In this document: in pieces, positions 1 through 8,871 of the stretch
Layout: every line of letters begins with the position of its first letter
Position numbering within the stretch: the first letter of the stretch is position 1
Assembly (NCBI RefSeq): GCF_003330765.1
Contig: NZ_CP024904.1
Span: 248,001 to 312,000, forward strand
DNA: 64,000 nucleotides
Direction of reading: 5' to 3'
Source: Burkholderia pyrrocinia
GTDB taxonomy: Bacteria; Pseudomonadota; Gammaproteobacteria; Burkholderiales; Burkholderiaceae
Made by a program: the position numbers and the translations under genes
Notes under the pieces: model-generated
Told to the model about the DNA's origin: nothing
The model's database searches: none
The model's input: only the letters and a program-made list of their open reading frames with translations

Positions 1-2244
1 GCCGTCAACGTCGGGCAACTGAACGGCGGCCTGGCTTCGCTCAGCACCAGCGTGACGAACAACCTCAGCACGACGCTCGGCAACCTGAGCACGTCGATCA
101 CCAGCCAGATCGGCAACGCGACGAAGAACGCCGTGCAGTACGATGACGACGCGCACGGCGGCGTCACGCTCGGCGGCCAGGGCGCGCAGGCGCCGGTCGG
201 CCTGCACAACGTCGCGGACGGCACGGCCGCGAGCGACGCCGTCAACGTGGGTCAGCTCGGCAAGGCGACCGACACGCTCAATCAGTCGATCACGACCGTC
301 GGCAACCAGGTCACGGCGAACACGGGCAACATCGCGGCGCTCCAGCAGGATGCGCTCCAGTGGAATCCGAGCCTCGGCGCCTACGATGCGAGCCATGGCG
401 GCACCGGCCCGCACCTCATCAGCAACGTCGCGGCCGGCAAGAACGGAACCGACGCGGTCAACGTCGACCAGTTGACCACGGCGATCCATGACGGCACGAG
501 CCAGCTCGATGCGCTGGCCGTGAAGTACGACGATGCGAGCAAGCAGCAGGTTTCGCTCGGCGCGGGCAACGGCGGCAGCCCGGTGCGCGTGACCAATGTC
601 GCGGAAGGCAACGTGGCGTCCGGCAGCACGGACGCGGTGAACGGCGCGCAACTGCGCCGCGCGATCGACGGTACCGCGGCCGCGCTGGGCGGCGGCGCGA
701 CGGCGAACCCGGACGGCTCGATCAGCGCGCCGGCCTACAAAGTCGGCGGCGGCTCGTTCAACAACGTCGGCGACGCGCTCACGAACCTCGACGGCCGCGT
801 CGGCAGCAACACGACGACGCTCGAGAATCACGAAACGCGCATCGGCAATGCCGAAACGAACATCGCCGGCAACACGGCCGCGATCGCCGGGCTGCAGCAG
901 GACGCGCTGCAGTTCGACCCGAAACTCGGCGCATACAGCGCGGCGCGCGCCGGTGCCCCGACGAAGCTGACGAACGTGGCCGACGGCAACGTCGCCGCGG
1001 GCAGCACGGATGCGGTGAACGGCGGCCAGCTGTCGGGCGTGAAAACCACGCTCGAGCAGCAGATCACGCAGGTGTCGAACCAGACCGGCGAAGCCGTGAA
1101 GAACGTCGTCAAATACGATGTCGACACGAACGGCAACCGGCTGAATTCGGTATCGCTCGTCGGCGGGGACGCCAATTCGGCGGTCGTGCTCAAGAACGTC
1201 GCCGCAGGCACCAGCGACACGGACGCGGTGAACGTGAAGCAACTGAAGGACGTGCAGTCGAATCTCAACCAACTCGGCGCGCTCGCAGTGCAGTACGACG
1301 ACAGCTCGAAGAGCTCGATCACGCTCGGCGGTGCGGGCGGCACGCGCATCACCAACGTGAAGGCCGGCACGCTCAGTGCAACCAGCACGGATGCGGTGAA
1401 CGGCTCGCAGCTCTACGCGACCAACCAGCAGGTCTCGAAGAACACCACCGATATCGCGAACCTGCAGGGCAACGTGACCAACATCGCGAACGGCAAGGCC
1501 GGCCTCGTGCAGCAGCAGGATCCGAACGGCGCGATCACGGTCGGGAAGGATTCCGGCGGCACCAGCGTGAACTTCTCCGGTACGTCGGGAGACCGCGTGC
1601 TGACCGGTGTCGCGGCCGGCGTGAACGCCAACGACGCGGTCAACATGGGGCAGTTCAACGAAGCAATGAAGAGCGCGGCTGCCAACGACCAGATCCGCGC
1701 GGTGGCGACCGATGCGAACACGTCGTGGATCGCGCGTGCCGATGCAGGCTCGATCGGCTCGACGGCGACCGCGACCGGGAAGAATGCGGTGGCGGTCGGC
1801 CAAGGCTCGGTTGCCGATCGCGACAATTCGTTCTCGGTCGGTGCGAAGGGCAGCGAGCGCCAGATCACGAACGTCGCGGCCGGATCGGCGCCGACCGACG
1901 CGGTGAACGTGCAGCAACTGAACGACAACCTCACGTCGGCTTCGACGCAGGCGAAGAGCTACACCGACCAGCGCATCGGGCAGGTGTACAACTCGTTCAA
2001 CGACCTGAAGAAGGACATGTACGGCGGCGTGGCGTCGGCGATGGCGGTGGCCGGCCTGCCGCAACCGACGGGCGCGGGGCGGTCGATGGTGTCGGCGGCG
2101 ACCTCGAACTATCACGGGCAGCAAGGGTTCGCGGCCGGGTATTCGTACGTGACGGAGAGCAATCGCTGGGTCGTCAAGGCGTCGGTGACGGGCAATGCGC
2201 GGTCGGATTTCGGCGCGGTCGTCGGCGCGGGTTATCAGTTCTGA
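1..2244 (+). CDS. Trimeric autotransporter adhesin (YadA-like), 3' part only
   Basis: The frame is open from base 1, so the 5' part lies outside the window. About 747 codons are visible. The protein is built of repeated stalk/neck units with the motif DAVNVxQL or DAVNGxQL, seen about nine times. A long unit is repeated near residues 110-160 and 300-345 (QxxPxLGAY, then a glycine-rich turn and a neck). A YadA-head-like segment ([16 protein letters not shown]) lies near the C-terminus. The last ~90 residues (from [16 protein letters not shown] to the terminal GAGYQF) are the YadA membrane-anchor domain, which forms a 12-strand trimeric outer-membrane barrel. Family knowledge: surface adhesin exported by type V secretion. 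The ligand is unknown. Confidence 0.95.
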   Translation, partial: AVNVGQLNGGLASLSTSVTNNLSTTLGNLSTSITSQIGNATKNAVQYDDDAHGGVTLGGQGAQAPVGLHNVADGTAASDAVNVGQLGKATDTLNQSITTVGNQVTANTGNIAALQQDALQWNPSLGAYDASHGGTGPHLISNVAAGKNGTDAVNVDQLTTAIHDGTSQLDALAVKYDDASKQQVSLGAGNGGSPVRVTNVAEGNVASGSTDAVNGAQLRRAIDGTAAALGGGATANPDGSISAPAYKVGGGSFNNVGDALTNLDGRVGSNTTTLENHETRIGNAETNIAGNTAAIAGLQQDALQFDPKLGAYSAARAGAPTKLTNVADGNVAAGSTDAVNGGQLSGVKTTLEQQITQVSNQTGEAVKNVVKYDVDTNGNRLNSVSLVGGDANSAVVLKNVAAGTSDTDAVNVKQLKDVQSNLNQLGALAVQYDDSSKSSITLGGAGGTRITNVKAGTLSATSTDAVNGSQLYATNQQVSKNTTDIANLQGNVTNIANGKAGLVQQQDPNGAITVGKDSGGTSVNFSGTSGDRVLTGVAAGVNANDAVNMGQFNEAMKSAAANDQIRAVATDANTSWIARADAGSIGSTATATGKNAVAVGQGSVADRDNSFSVGAKGSERQITNVAAGSAPTDAVNVQQLNDNLTSASTQAKSYTDQRIGQVYNSFNDLKKDMYGGVASAMAVAGLPQPTGAGRSMVSAATSNYHGQQGFAAGYSYVTESNRWVVKASVTGNARSDFGAVVGAGYQF

Positions 2245-2319
2245 CGCAGAGAGCCGTCTGTTGAATGGTCGGCAGCGGCGGGCATGCGGGTGATGCCTGA
2301 CGCCGCCGACGAGTGCGGG

Positions 2320-2358
2320 GCCCGGGGTCGGCATGTCGACCCCGGGCTATTTCGTTTT
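2320..2358. terminator. Rho-independent terminator between convergent genes
   Basis: A perfect 11-bp stem (gcccggggtcg at 2320-2330 pairing with 2337-2347) has a 6-nt loop and is followed by tatttcgtttt. It sits 76 bases after the adhesin stop and before the 3' end of the convergent citrate-synthase gene, so it most likely ends the adhesin transcript. Confidence 0.85.
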
Positions 2359-2419
2359 GCATGACCACGCGGGTCGATGCAACAAGCCGCGTCGCGGTTA
2401 CCTGCCATCGTCGCGATGA

Positions 2420-3667
2420 TCAATCCACAACCTTGAACACCCGATTCTTCTCGATCACGACAGCCTTCGGCAGTTTGCCGTCGTCCCCGTCCGCTGCGTC
2501 GGCGCGTAGATGCCGTTCGTCGAGTGTCGGACCGGTATAGCGACTGCGCGGCCGGATCACCTTGCCAACGCGCAGCTGCTCGATGCAATGCGTGAGCAGC
2601 CCGACGCTGCGTGCGATCGCGAACAGCCCGAAGGCCGCATCGCGCGGCAATCGAAGCTGCACCGACAGCATCGCGAGCGCGACGTCGATGGTCGGCCGCT
2701 GGCCGGTGAGCGTCATTACCTTGTCGATGAAGCGGGCGAGTTCCGGCGGCGGATCGAGCCGCGCGAGCAACGCGGCCGCACGCGGGTCTCCATCGGGGTA
2801 CAGATGATGACCGAAACCGGGAATCGGAATCGCGGACTTCAGGTGATGGTCGACCACGTGCTCGGCGCCGAGCCGTTCCACGTCGTCGAACACCGCGCGC
2901 ACACGACCCGATGCGTCGCCGTGCAGCGGGCCCGACAAGGTCACGAGCCCGGTCAGCAGGCAGCCGGCGAGCGACGCGCCAGTCGACGCGGTGATGCGCG
3001 CGGCGAACGCCGAACTCGTGATCTCGTGATCGGCCACCAGCACCATCGCGCGGCGCAACAGATCCGCGCCACGACTGTCCTGGCCCCAGCCCGCCGCGAG
3101 CCGCTGATGGGTCCATAGCAGGCTGCCATCGTCGTGCGCGCCGAATGCGCGCGACACGATCGCGACGAGCTGGCCCGCCTCGGTGTGCAGCGCACTGTCG
3201 AGCCGGCCGAGCGTCGAGTGGCCGTGGGCGGCCAGTGTCGCGAGCATCGTGAACGCACACTGGCGATCGCGCTCGCCGGGCGGCAAGGCAACCTCGGGCG
3301 CGTCGAACGACACAGGCGTGGTCGCATTCCACAGCAGCGCAGCTGTTTCCTCTAGCGTGGCGCTCTCCGACAGCTGAATGCTGTCCCGGCCGCGATACCA
3401 CGGGCGGCCCTTCGAAAAGGTGGTGATGCTGCTGTAGATACAGGGCTCGGCACCGAAGATCGTGCTCGCCGCCAGCGCCGCACGCTTGCGGCCGACCTGT
3501 TTCTTGCGGCACAGCGCGATCACGTCCTCGGCGCGATACAGGCTCTTGCGCGGATCGTCGGGATCCTGCATCACGGCGATGCTGCCGCGGCTCGCATACG
3601 CGTAGACGGTCTGCGCCCGCACGCCGAGCCGCCGCGCTGCTTCCGTCAGAGTGATCCAGTTGTGCAT
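2420..3667 (-). CDS. Citrate synthase-family protein with N-terminal helix-turn-helix
   Basis: This is a 415-residue protein. Residues ~5-50 form a MerR/excisionase-like helix-turn-helix (LTEAARRLGVRAQTVYAYAS). The rest is a short citrate-synthase fold. The catalytic triad positions are recognisable: His in GPLHGDASG, His in GFGHHLYPDGD and Asp in PTIDVALAML. Family knowledge: such HTH-citrate synthases are annotated as citrate or 2-methylcitrate synthases, but the acyl-CoA used is not settled. It lies first in the reading order away from a VOC protein, an MFS transporter and an SDR on the same strand, so it may belong to that catabolic unit. Whether the HTH binds DNA is unknown. Confidence 0.85.
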   Translation of the reverse strand: MHNWITLTEAARRLGVRAQTVYAYASRGSIAVMQDPDDPRKSLYRAEDVIALCRKKQVGRKRAALAASTIFGAEPCIYSSITTFSKGRPWYRGRDSIQLSESATLEETAALLWNATTPVSFDAPEVALPPGERDRQCAFTMLATLAAHGHSTLGRLDSALHTEAGQLVAIVSRAFGAHDDGSLLWTHQRLAAGWGQDSRGADLLRRAMVLVADHEITSSAFAARITASTGASLAGCLLTGLVTLSGPLHGDASGRVRAVFDDVERLGAEHVVDHHLKSAIPIPGFGHHLYPDGDPRAAALLARLDPPPELARFIDKVMTLTGQRPTIDVALAMLSVQLRLPRDAAFGLFAIARSVGLLTHCIEQLRVGKVIRPRSRYTGPTLDERHLRADAADGDDGKLPKAVVIEKNRVFKVVD

Positions 3668-3727
3668 GAGGAGTCGTGATGAGGACGCGGCCGGTGCCCG
3701 GCCGCTTGCGCCGACTATAGACCGGGT

Positions 3728-4120
3728 TCAGTTGAATGTCATCTCGGCCGGGCGCCGCTCGAGCACCTCGACGAGGATCCCGCCCGGCGCCAGCACGAAA
3801 CAGCCGCGCACGCCGGCGCGAATCCGCGTCACTGGCTGGACAATCTCGGCGCCGTGCTCGACCAGGTGCGCGTATGCGGCATCGAGATCCTCGACCCGTA
3901 CGCCGAAGTGATCGATGCCCTGCACCCGCGGGCCGTCGGGCACGGCGGCCGATCGCGCGTCGGGCAGTGCCGTGATGAACAGGTCGACGGTGCCGATGCG
4001 CAGGTCGACGCGGCCGGGGCGCCGCACGATTTCGGCGTTCAGGCAGCGCGCGAACCACGCTGCGGTGGCCTCGGCGTCAGCGGAGCAGAGTTGCAGGTGA
4101 TCCCATTTGAATTCGATCAT
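3728..4120 (-). CDS. VOC (glyoxalase/bleomycin-resistance fold) family protein
   Basis: This is a 130-residue single-module VOC protein. Typical signatures are the start KWDHLQLCSADAEATAAWF, the central GIDHFGVRVEDLDAAYAHL and the C-terminal FVLAPGGILVEVLE, which supplies the usual metal-ligand Glu. Two beta-alpha-beta-beta-beta units are present, the length expected for a dimeric lyase or isomerase. The start at 4120 leaves 59 bases to the upstream MFS gene. Family members include glyoxalases, methylmalonyl-CoA epimerases and extradiol dioxygenases, and the specific activity cannot be told. Confidence 0.85.
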   Translation of the reverse strand: MIEFKWDHLQLCSADAEATAAWFARCLNAEIVRRPGRVDLRIGTVDLFITALPDARSAAVPDGPRVQGIDHFGVRVEDLDAAYAHLVEHGAEIVQPVTRIRAGVRGCFVLAPGGILVEVLERRPAEMTFN

Positions 4121-4179
4121 GGTCGTGGACTGACTGTATATGAATCGCCGGAGTGGCAGGTGGAGAGGGTCGAACGGGG

Positions 4180-5496
4180 TCAGAGCTCGATGCGCGACAG
4201 CTTGCCGAGCAGCACCGAATACGACAGCGTGCCGACGAGGCAGATCGCGCCCATCAGGTTCAGCGCCCAGAAGAAGCTGCCGGTGTGCTGGGTCACGTAG
4301 CCGATCATCAGCGGCGTGGTGACGGCCGCGATATTGGCTGCGAGACTCGTGATGCTGCTGGTGAGCCCGACATAGCGTTTCGGCGCGATCTCGCATACGG
4401 CGGCCCAGGACATCGAGCCGATTCCCTGCGCGAAGAACGCGACGGTCAGGATCGCGATCACCAGCGCGTTCGAGTGCACGAAGTTGACGAGCACGATCGA
4501 CGCGCCGAGGAAGGTGCCGATCACGAGCGGGGCCTTGCGGGACGACGACATCGACACGCCGCGCCGGATGCAAAGATCGGACAGGTAGCCGGCGATCAGG
4601 ATCCCCAGCGTCGCACCGATGAACGGCATCGCCTGGAAGAAGCCGACCTTGATCATCGACATGTGCCGTTCCTCGACCAGGTAGGTCATGAACCAGGTCG
4701 TGAAGAACACCAGCAGCGTGTTGTTGCAGAACTTGCCGAGACAGATCGCGAGGATCTGCCGGTAGCCGAGCAGGCGCAGCGCCATGCGCCAGTCGAAACG
4801 CTCGCGCGCGGCCGCGACCGGACGTCCTTCGCTGATGTACTGCAGCTCGGCCGCGTTGACGCTGCGATGTCGCGATGGATCGCGATAGAGCCGGTACCAG
4901 ACGATGCTGAACAGGATGCCGAAGCCGCCGGTGGCAAAGAAGACGGCGCGCCAGCCGAACGCCGACGAGATCCAGAGCAGCAGCCCGGTGAAGAGCGGCG
5001 TGCCGACATACTGGCCCATCACGTAGACGCTCGTCGCGAAACCTCGCTCCTGAACCGGGAACCACATCGTCACCGCGCGCGCGTTCGACGGAAAGGCGGG
5101 CGCCTCCAGCGCACCCATCGCAAGACGCGAGCCGAGCAGCATGTGATAGCCGTGCGCAAACCCCTGGGTCAGCGTCGCCAACGACCAGCCGACGAGCGAC
5201 AGCGCATAGGCGACGCGCGAGCCGAGCATGTCGGCAAGCACGCCTGCGGGCAGCAGCGCGATCGAGTACGCGAGGCCGAACACCGCGAACAGCTCGCCCA
5301 TCTGGACGCGAGTGAGCGCGAGATCCCTCGACAGTGCCGGTGCGACGATGCCGAGCGCCGAGCGGTCGACGTAGTTGAGGATGGTCGCTACCAGCAGCAT
5401 CGACAGCACGCCGTAGCGCACCCTCGATCTTCTGGCGACGTCCGCGCGCGTGTCGAACTCGCGCATGACCGATACCTGCTCTTCTGCGGCTTTCAA
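4180..5496 (-). CDS. MFS transporter, anion:cation symporter type
   Basis: This is a 438-residue protein with twelve predicted membrane segments. The family motif after TM2 is present in loose form (LADMLGSR), TM1 has the NYVDRSALGIVAP signature typical of the ACS (hexuronate/galactonate/phthalate) branch, and a long central loop lies near residues 205-235. The start chosen is TTG at 5496, preceded by aggag six bases away. An ATG ten codons downstream (5466) is the alternative. It probably imports an organic acid used by the neighbouring SDR and hydroxyacid dehydrogenase. The substrate is unknown. Confidence 0.9.
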   Translation of the reverse strand: MKAAEEQVSVMREFDTRADVARRSRVRYGVLSMLLVATILNYVDRSALGIVAPALSRDLALTRVQMGELFAVFGLAYSIALLPAGVLADMLGSRVAYALSLVGWSLATLTQGFAHGYHMLLGSRLAMGALEAPAFPSNARAVTMWFPVQERGFATSVYVMGQYVGTPLFTGLLLWISSAFGWRAVFFATGGFGILFSIVWYRLYRDPSRHRSVNAAELQYISEGRPVAAARERFDWRMALRLLGYRQILAICLGKFCNNTLLVFFTTWFMTYLVEERHMSMIKVGFFQAMPFIGATLGILIAGYLSDLCIRRGVSMSSSRKAPLVIGTFLGASIVLVNFVHSNALVIAILTVAFFAQGIGSMSWAAVCEIAPKRYVGLTSSITSLAANIAAVTTPLMIGYVTQHTGSFFWALNLMGAICLVGTLSYSVLLGKLSRIEL

Positions 5497-5554
5497 TGTC
5501 GTCTCCTGATTGTGGGCCGGCGCATGGTTGTTGTGCGCACCGGCGATCGTCCGG

Positions 5555-6313
5555 TCAGCCGCGCCCGACGAAGGGCATCGCGCTCGCCATGATCGTCATG
5601 TTCAGAATGTTGGCTTCGAGCGGGAGGCTCGCCATCTGCACGATTGCGTCCGCAACGTGCGCCACGTCGACGCGCGGCTCGGGTGCGACGCGGCCGTCGG
5701 CCTGCAGCACGCCGCTGTTCATGCGCTCGGTCAGCGACGTGGCGGCGTTGCCGATGTCGATCTGGCCGCATGCGATGTTGAACGGCCGGCCATCGAGCGC
5801 GAGCGAGCGGGTCATGCCGAGGACGGCATGCTTGCTGGCCGTATAGGCGATCGTGTTTGGGCGCGGCGTGTGCGCGGAGATCGAACCGTTGTTGATGATG
5901 CGGCCGCCTTGCGGGGTCTGGCGCTTCATCTGGCGCCACGCGGCGCGTGCGCACAGGAAGACGCCCGTCAGGTTGGTCGCGACCACGTCGTTCCAGAATT
6001 CGAGCGAGTAGTCGTCGAGCGGCACGGCGCCAGCATTGCGACCGGCATTGTTGAACAGCACGTCGAGGCGCCCGAATTCGCGCTCGATCTGCGCGAAGCT
6101 GGCGTCCACCGACGCCTCGTCGGCCACGTCGGTCGGGATCGCCGCGGCCACCCCGCCGGCCTGTTCGATGATCTCCTTCGTCGCCAGCAGCGGTTCGATG
6201 CGCCTGCCGAGCAACGCCACGCTGAATCCGGCTCGCGCCAATGCGGCGGCCGCTGCCTGGCCGATTCCGGTGCCGGCGCCTGTCACTGCCGCGATTTTTT
6301 TCCGTGCCTGCAT
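5555..6313 (-). CDS. Short-chain dehydrogenase/reductase
   Basis: This is a 252-residue classical SDR. The Rossmann motif TGAGTGIG is near residue 12, NNAG near residue 88, and the active-site YTASKH lies near residue 155 with an upstream Ser. The frame stays open further upstream, but the ATG at 6313 fits the family N-terminus and has gagg eight bases before it. It is co-directional with and 58 bases from the MFS gene. It likely oxidises or reduces a hydroxy/keto acid intermediate of this module, using NAD(P). Confidence 0.9.
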   Translation of the reverse strand: MQARKKIAAVTGAGTGIGQAAAAALARAGFSVALLGRRIEPLLATKEIIEQAGGVAAAIPTDVADEASVDASFAQIEREFGRLDVLFNNAGRNAGAVPLDDYSLEFWNDVVATNLTGVFLCARAAWRQMKRQTPQGGRIINNGSISAHTPRPNTIAYTASKHAVLGMTRSLALDGRPFNIACGQIDIGNAATSLTERMNSGVLQADGRVAPEPRVDVAHVADAIVQMASLPLEANILNMTIMASAMPFVGRG

Positions 6314-6382
6314 TTTCACGACCTCGTCTTCAGTCCGTTGAACATGCAAAAAGCATTGCGCGGCGGCGATTCCCCGGCAATC

Positions 6383-6399
6383 TTGATTCTTTGAATCAA
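6383..6399. promoter_or_regulatory. Candidate operator 1 (17-bp palindrome)
   Basis: TTGATTC-TTT-GAATCAA is a perfect inverted repeat with a 3-base centre, 70 bases upstream of the SDR start. It shares its TTGATT/AATCAA arms and overall length with the second palindrome at 6537. No regulator is encoded next to it apart from the HTH-citrate synthase at 2420-3667. Confidence 0.55.
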
Positions 6400-6536
6400 T
6401 ATCAACCGCCCCGTCGCGACGGGGCAGCATCAGGGTTTTCCTGAGTTCGCGGACACGCCGCTCACGAGCCGACACGGCGTGACAAGGCAACCGGAACAGA
6501 CCCTGCAAGCCTGAGGCCGATACCGCGCAGACACGT

Positions 6537-6553
6537 TGATTGAATCAATCAAT
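6537..6553. promoter_or_regulatory. Candidate operator 2 (17-bp palindrome)
   Basis: TTGATTGA-A-TCAATCAA is a perfect inverted repeat, 62 bases upstream of the hydroxyacid dehydrogenase start and just before a possible -35 hexamer. This would place a bound protein over the rightward promoter. Confidence 0.55.
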
Positions 6554-6615
6554 ATTGACCTGCGCGGCGTGCGCTTCGTAGGCTGTGCTCCGTTTTCCGA
6601 CCCAAGGACGAGACC

Positions 6616-7578
6616 ATGCCTGACAACAATCGCACCCGCCTCCTGGTAGCGCGACGGGTTCCTGCGGCCGTGGCCGCACGTGCCGAATCCGAATTCCATG
6701 CCTATGTGACAGACGCCGACATGGACGCGCCGTCCGTCGTCGAGTTTTGCAACCGCTACCACCCGCCCGCGATCCTGGTCGGCAAGAAATCGGGGCTGCA
6801 GGCCGAGCACATCGCGGCATTGCCGCCGAGCGTGAAGATCATCGCGAACGCGAGCGCCGGCTACGACCACATGGATGTGGCCGCCGCGCGCGTACGCGGG
6901 ATCGTGGTCAGTAATGCGCCCGACGCGCTGACCGAGTGCACGGCCGATTTCACGATGCTGCTCATGCTTGCCGCGTGCCGGCGTGCATCGGAGTACGAAC
7001 GCATCGTGCGCGCGGGGTGGGGCAAGTCGTTCGGCATGACCGATCTGCTCGGCACCCGCGTGAACGGCAAGACGCTCGGGATCGTCGGCTTCGGCCGGAT
7101 CGGCCGCGCGGTTGCGCGGCGCGCACGCGGCTTCGGGATGCGGATCGTCTATACGGACAGGCGGCCGGCACCGCCCGAGGTCGAGGCGGGCGCGCGCTAT
7201 TGCGCGGATCTCGACACGCTGCTGCCGCAGTGCGACATCCTCACGCTGCATGTGCCGGGCGGCGGCACGCCGTTGATGACGCGCCGCGAGTTCGGCTTGT
7301 TGCGCGACGGTGCGGTGTTCGTCAATGCGGCGCGCGGCAGTCTCGTCGACGAGGATGCGCTGTACGACGCGTTGACTTCGCATCGGCTGTTCGGCGCCGG
7401 ACTCGACGTCTATCGGAACGAGCCCAATATCGATTCGCGCTTCGCCGCGCTCGACAATGTGTTTCTGTCGCCGCACATGGCCAGCGCGACGATCGAGACG
7501 CGTGACCAGATGGGTTTTACCGCACTCGACAACGTTGCGGCGGTGCTGGACGGGAGGGCGGCACCCAACGCGCTGTGA
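6616..7578 (+). CDS. D-isomer-specific 2-hydroxyacid dehydrogenase
   Basis: This is a 320-residue protein. The NAD-binding domain has GIVGFGRIGRAVARRA near residue 157. The catalytic residues typical of the family are visible: Arg in VNAARGSLVDE, Glu in YRNEPNI and His in LSPHMAS. It is related to glyoxylate/hydroxypyruvate reductases and converts a 2-oxoacid to a D-2-hydroxyacid or the reverse. An aagga ribosome-binding site lies seven bases before the ATG. It is divergent from the SDR/MFS unit and likely co-regulated through the shared palindromes. Confidence 0.93.
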   Translation: MPDNNRTRLLVARRVPAAVAARAESEFHAYVTDADMDAPSVVEFCNRYHPPAILVGKKSGLQAEHIAALPPSVKIIANASAGYDHMDVAAARVRGIVVSNAPDALTECTADFTMLLMLAACRRASEYERIVRAGWGKSFGMTDLLGTRVNGKTLGIVGFGRIGRAVARRARGFGMRIVYTDRRPAPPEVEAGARYCADLDTLLPQCDILTLHVPGGGTPLMTRREFGLLRDGAVFVNAARGSLVDEDALYDALTSHRLFGAGLDVYRNEPNIDSRFAALDNVFLSPHMASATIETRDQMGFTALDNVAAVLDGRAAPNAL

Positions 7579-7649
7579 AGGGCGCGGCGGGACAACTCAT
7601 CCATGCCGGGGTTGCCGATGACCGCAAGCCCCGGCTGACCGCCGATCCC

Positions 7650-7805
7650 TCACTTCACTGCCCCCTCGGCTACCGGCACTTCATTGATGTCGGTCCAGCC
7701 GATGTTCGAGAATCGAACGTTGCGGCATGTTGCATCGTCGCGGGCCGATGCGGCGGCGGGTAGCGAGAATGCGGTCGCAAGCATCCCGGACGCATGGACG
7801 TTCTT
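7650..7805 (-). pseudogene. Remnant of a choline/glycine-betaine-binding protein gene (5' end)
   Basis: In this frame about 45 residues resemble the start of a ChoX/OpuAC-type periplasmic binding protein. They comprise a signal-peptide-like stretch (SGMLATAFSLPAAASA) and then CRNVRFSNIGWTDI, a signature of that family's mature N-terminus. The sequence then diverges and stops at 7650, so about 85 percent of the gene is missing. The right-hand limit is approximate because no convincing start codon remains. It lies inside a zone of broken genes next to the island boundary. Confidence 0.5.
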
Positions 7806-7862
7806 GAGCGCGAAGTACCGCCACTCGACCTTCCGGCGCTCAACACGCCCACACAAGCGCGA

Positions 7863-8840
7863 TCAATTCACCCCGACCGCACGCCACGCGCGCGCGACCG
7901 TTGCGCTCTCGGCCGAGTTCGCGCCATACAGGTCGTTCGCCGCCTGGATCGACGCACGCCGCGCGCTCGGGTAGCTCGAGTTGGCGTTCAGGTACACGGT
8001 CAGCGTCCGGTACCAGATCTTGCCGGCCTTTTCGCGGCCCAGGCCGCTGAAGGTCGTGTCGCCGTTGCAGACCAGCTGCGTCCTCGACAGACCGGTGTCG
8101 GTCGACGGCACCGCCGGGCCTTCCGACAGCAGGTAGAAGAAGCGGTTGCCGACACCCGACGTGAAGTGCGGATCGTGGCGCGGATTCGACCACGAGAAGC
8201 CGCCGGACGGATAGCAGCTGAACGACCGGCCATCGAGGTCCTGCTTGTACATCTTGCGCAGGCCGCCGCTCACCGCGCGCGCGCCGATCACGTAGTTGCC
8301 GGGATCATTCGGGTTGTTCGCAAAGAACTTCACGAGCGTGCCGAACATGTCGGAAGTCGACTCGTTCAGGCCGCCCGCGTCGCCCGAATAGTTCAGGTTG
8401 GCGGTGGCCTCGGTCACGCCGTGGCTCATCTCGTGCCCGGTCTTGATCAGATCCTGCGCGTCGAGCACGGTGCCCGTGCGTGCGTCGACGTAGTACAGCA
8501 CGGCATCGCCGTGCGCATCGGTTGCCTTGCCGTATACGCGCACCGCGTAGGCCAGTGCCGGCGTGCCATCGCGCGCGAATACGACGAGTTCCGCGTCATC
8601 GACGCGGCGCACGTCCGAGTTGAAACGCGCGGCCGCGATGCGCCTGACCCTGGCCGCGCCCACGTCGGGCGCGTTGCGCACCACGAAGCGGTCGCCGACC
8701 TTGCCGATCTTGCCGGCGAGATTGATCGGTGCAGGCTGGGTCAGGCTCGCTTGCTTCAGCTGCCCCTGGTTCGATTTCAGCGCACATTGATTCGTCGCTT
8801 CCGACGATGGGCGCTCCGCGCCTAGCCTTCTAGACTTCAC
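7863..8840 (-). pseudogene. M4 (thermolysin-like) metalloprotease, internally deleted and 5'-truncated
   Basis: The frame is open for 325 codons but the protein is not a normal M4 protease. The propeptide PepSY-like segment (YYVDARTGTVLDAQD, about residue 145) runs straight into the zinc motif GHEMSHGVT. About 135 residues of the N-terminal catalytic lobe, normally between them, are absent. The downstream ligands NESTSD and HFTSG and the C-terminal lobe are intact. There is no signal peptide: the frame begins with a GTG only 31 bases from the island's first gene on the other strand. The closest family is the Burkholderia ZmpA-type secreted protease. It is very probably non-functional. Confidence 0.8.
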
Positions 8841-8871
8841 TGCATTCTGGTCGGTGCCAGTAGGAGTCGTC

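Larger units (their letters stand above)
6314..6615. promoter_or_regulatory. Divergent promoter region, SDR/MFS unit versus hydroxyacid dehydrogenase
   Basis: This 302-base region has no gene and separates two divergent transcription units. It contains two 17-bp palindromes with the same outer arms (TTGATT and AATCAA) at 6383-6399 and 6537-6553. It also has a perfect 18-bp GC palindrome at 6408-6425 (gccccgtcg/cgacggggc) able to form a hairpin. A TTGACC hexamer at 6556 could be the -35 element of the rightward promoter. The arrangement suggests one regulator controlling both directions. Confidence 0.6.

Noticed and set aside
1..2244. Tandem DNA repeats or CRISPR-like array in the adhesin region
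   Set aside because: The repetition is at the protein level (neck and stalk units) with diverged DNA, so it is not a CRISPR array.
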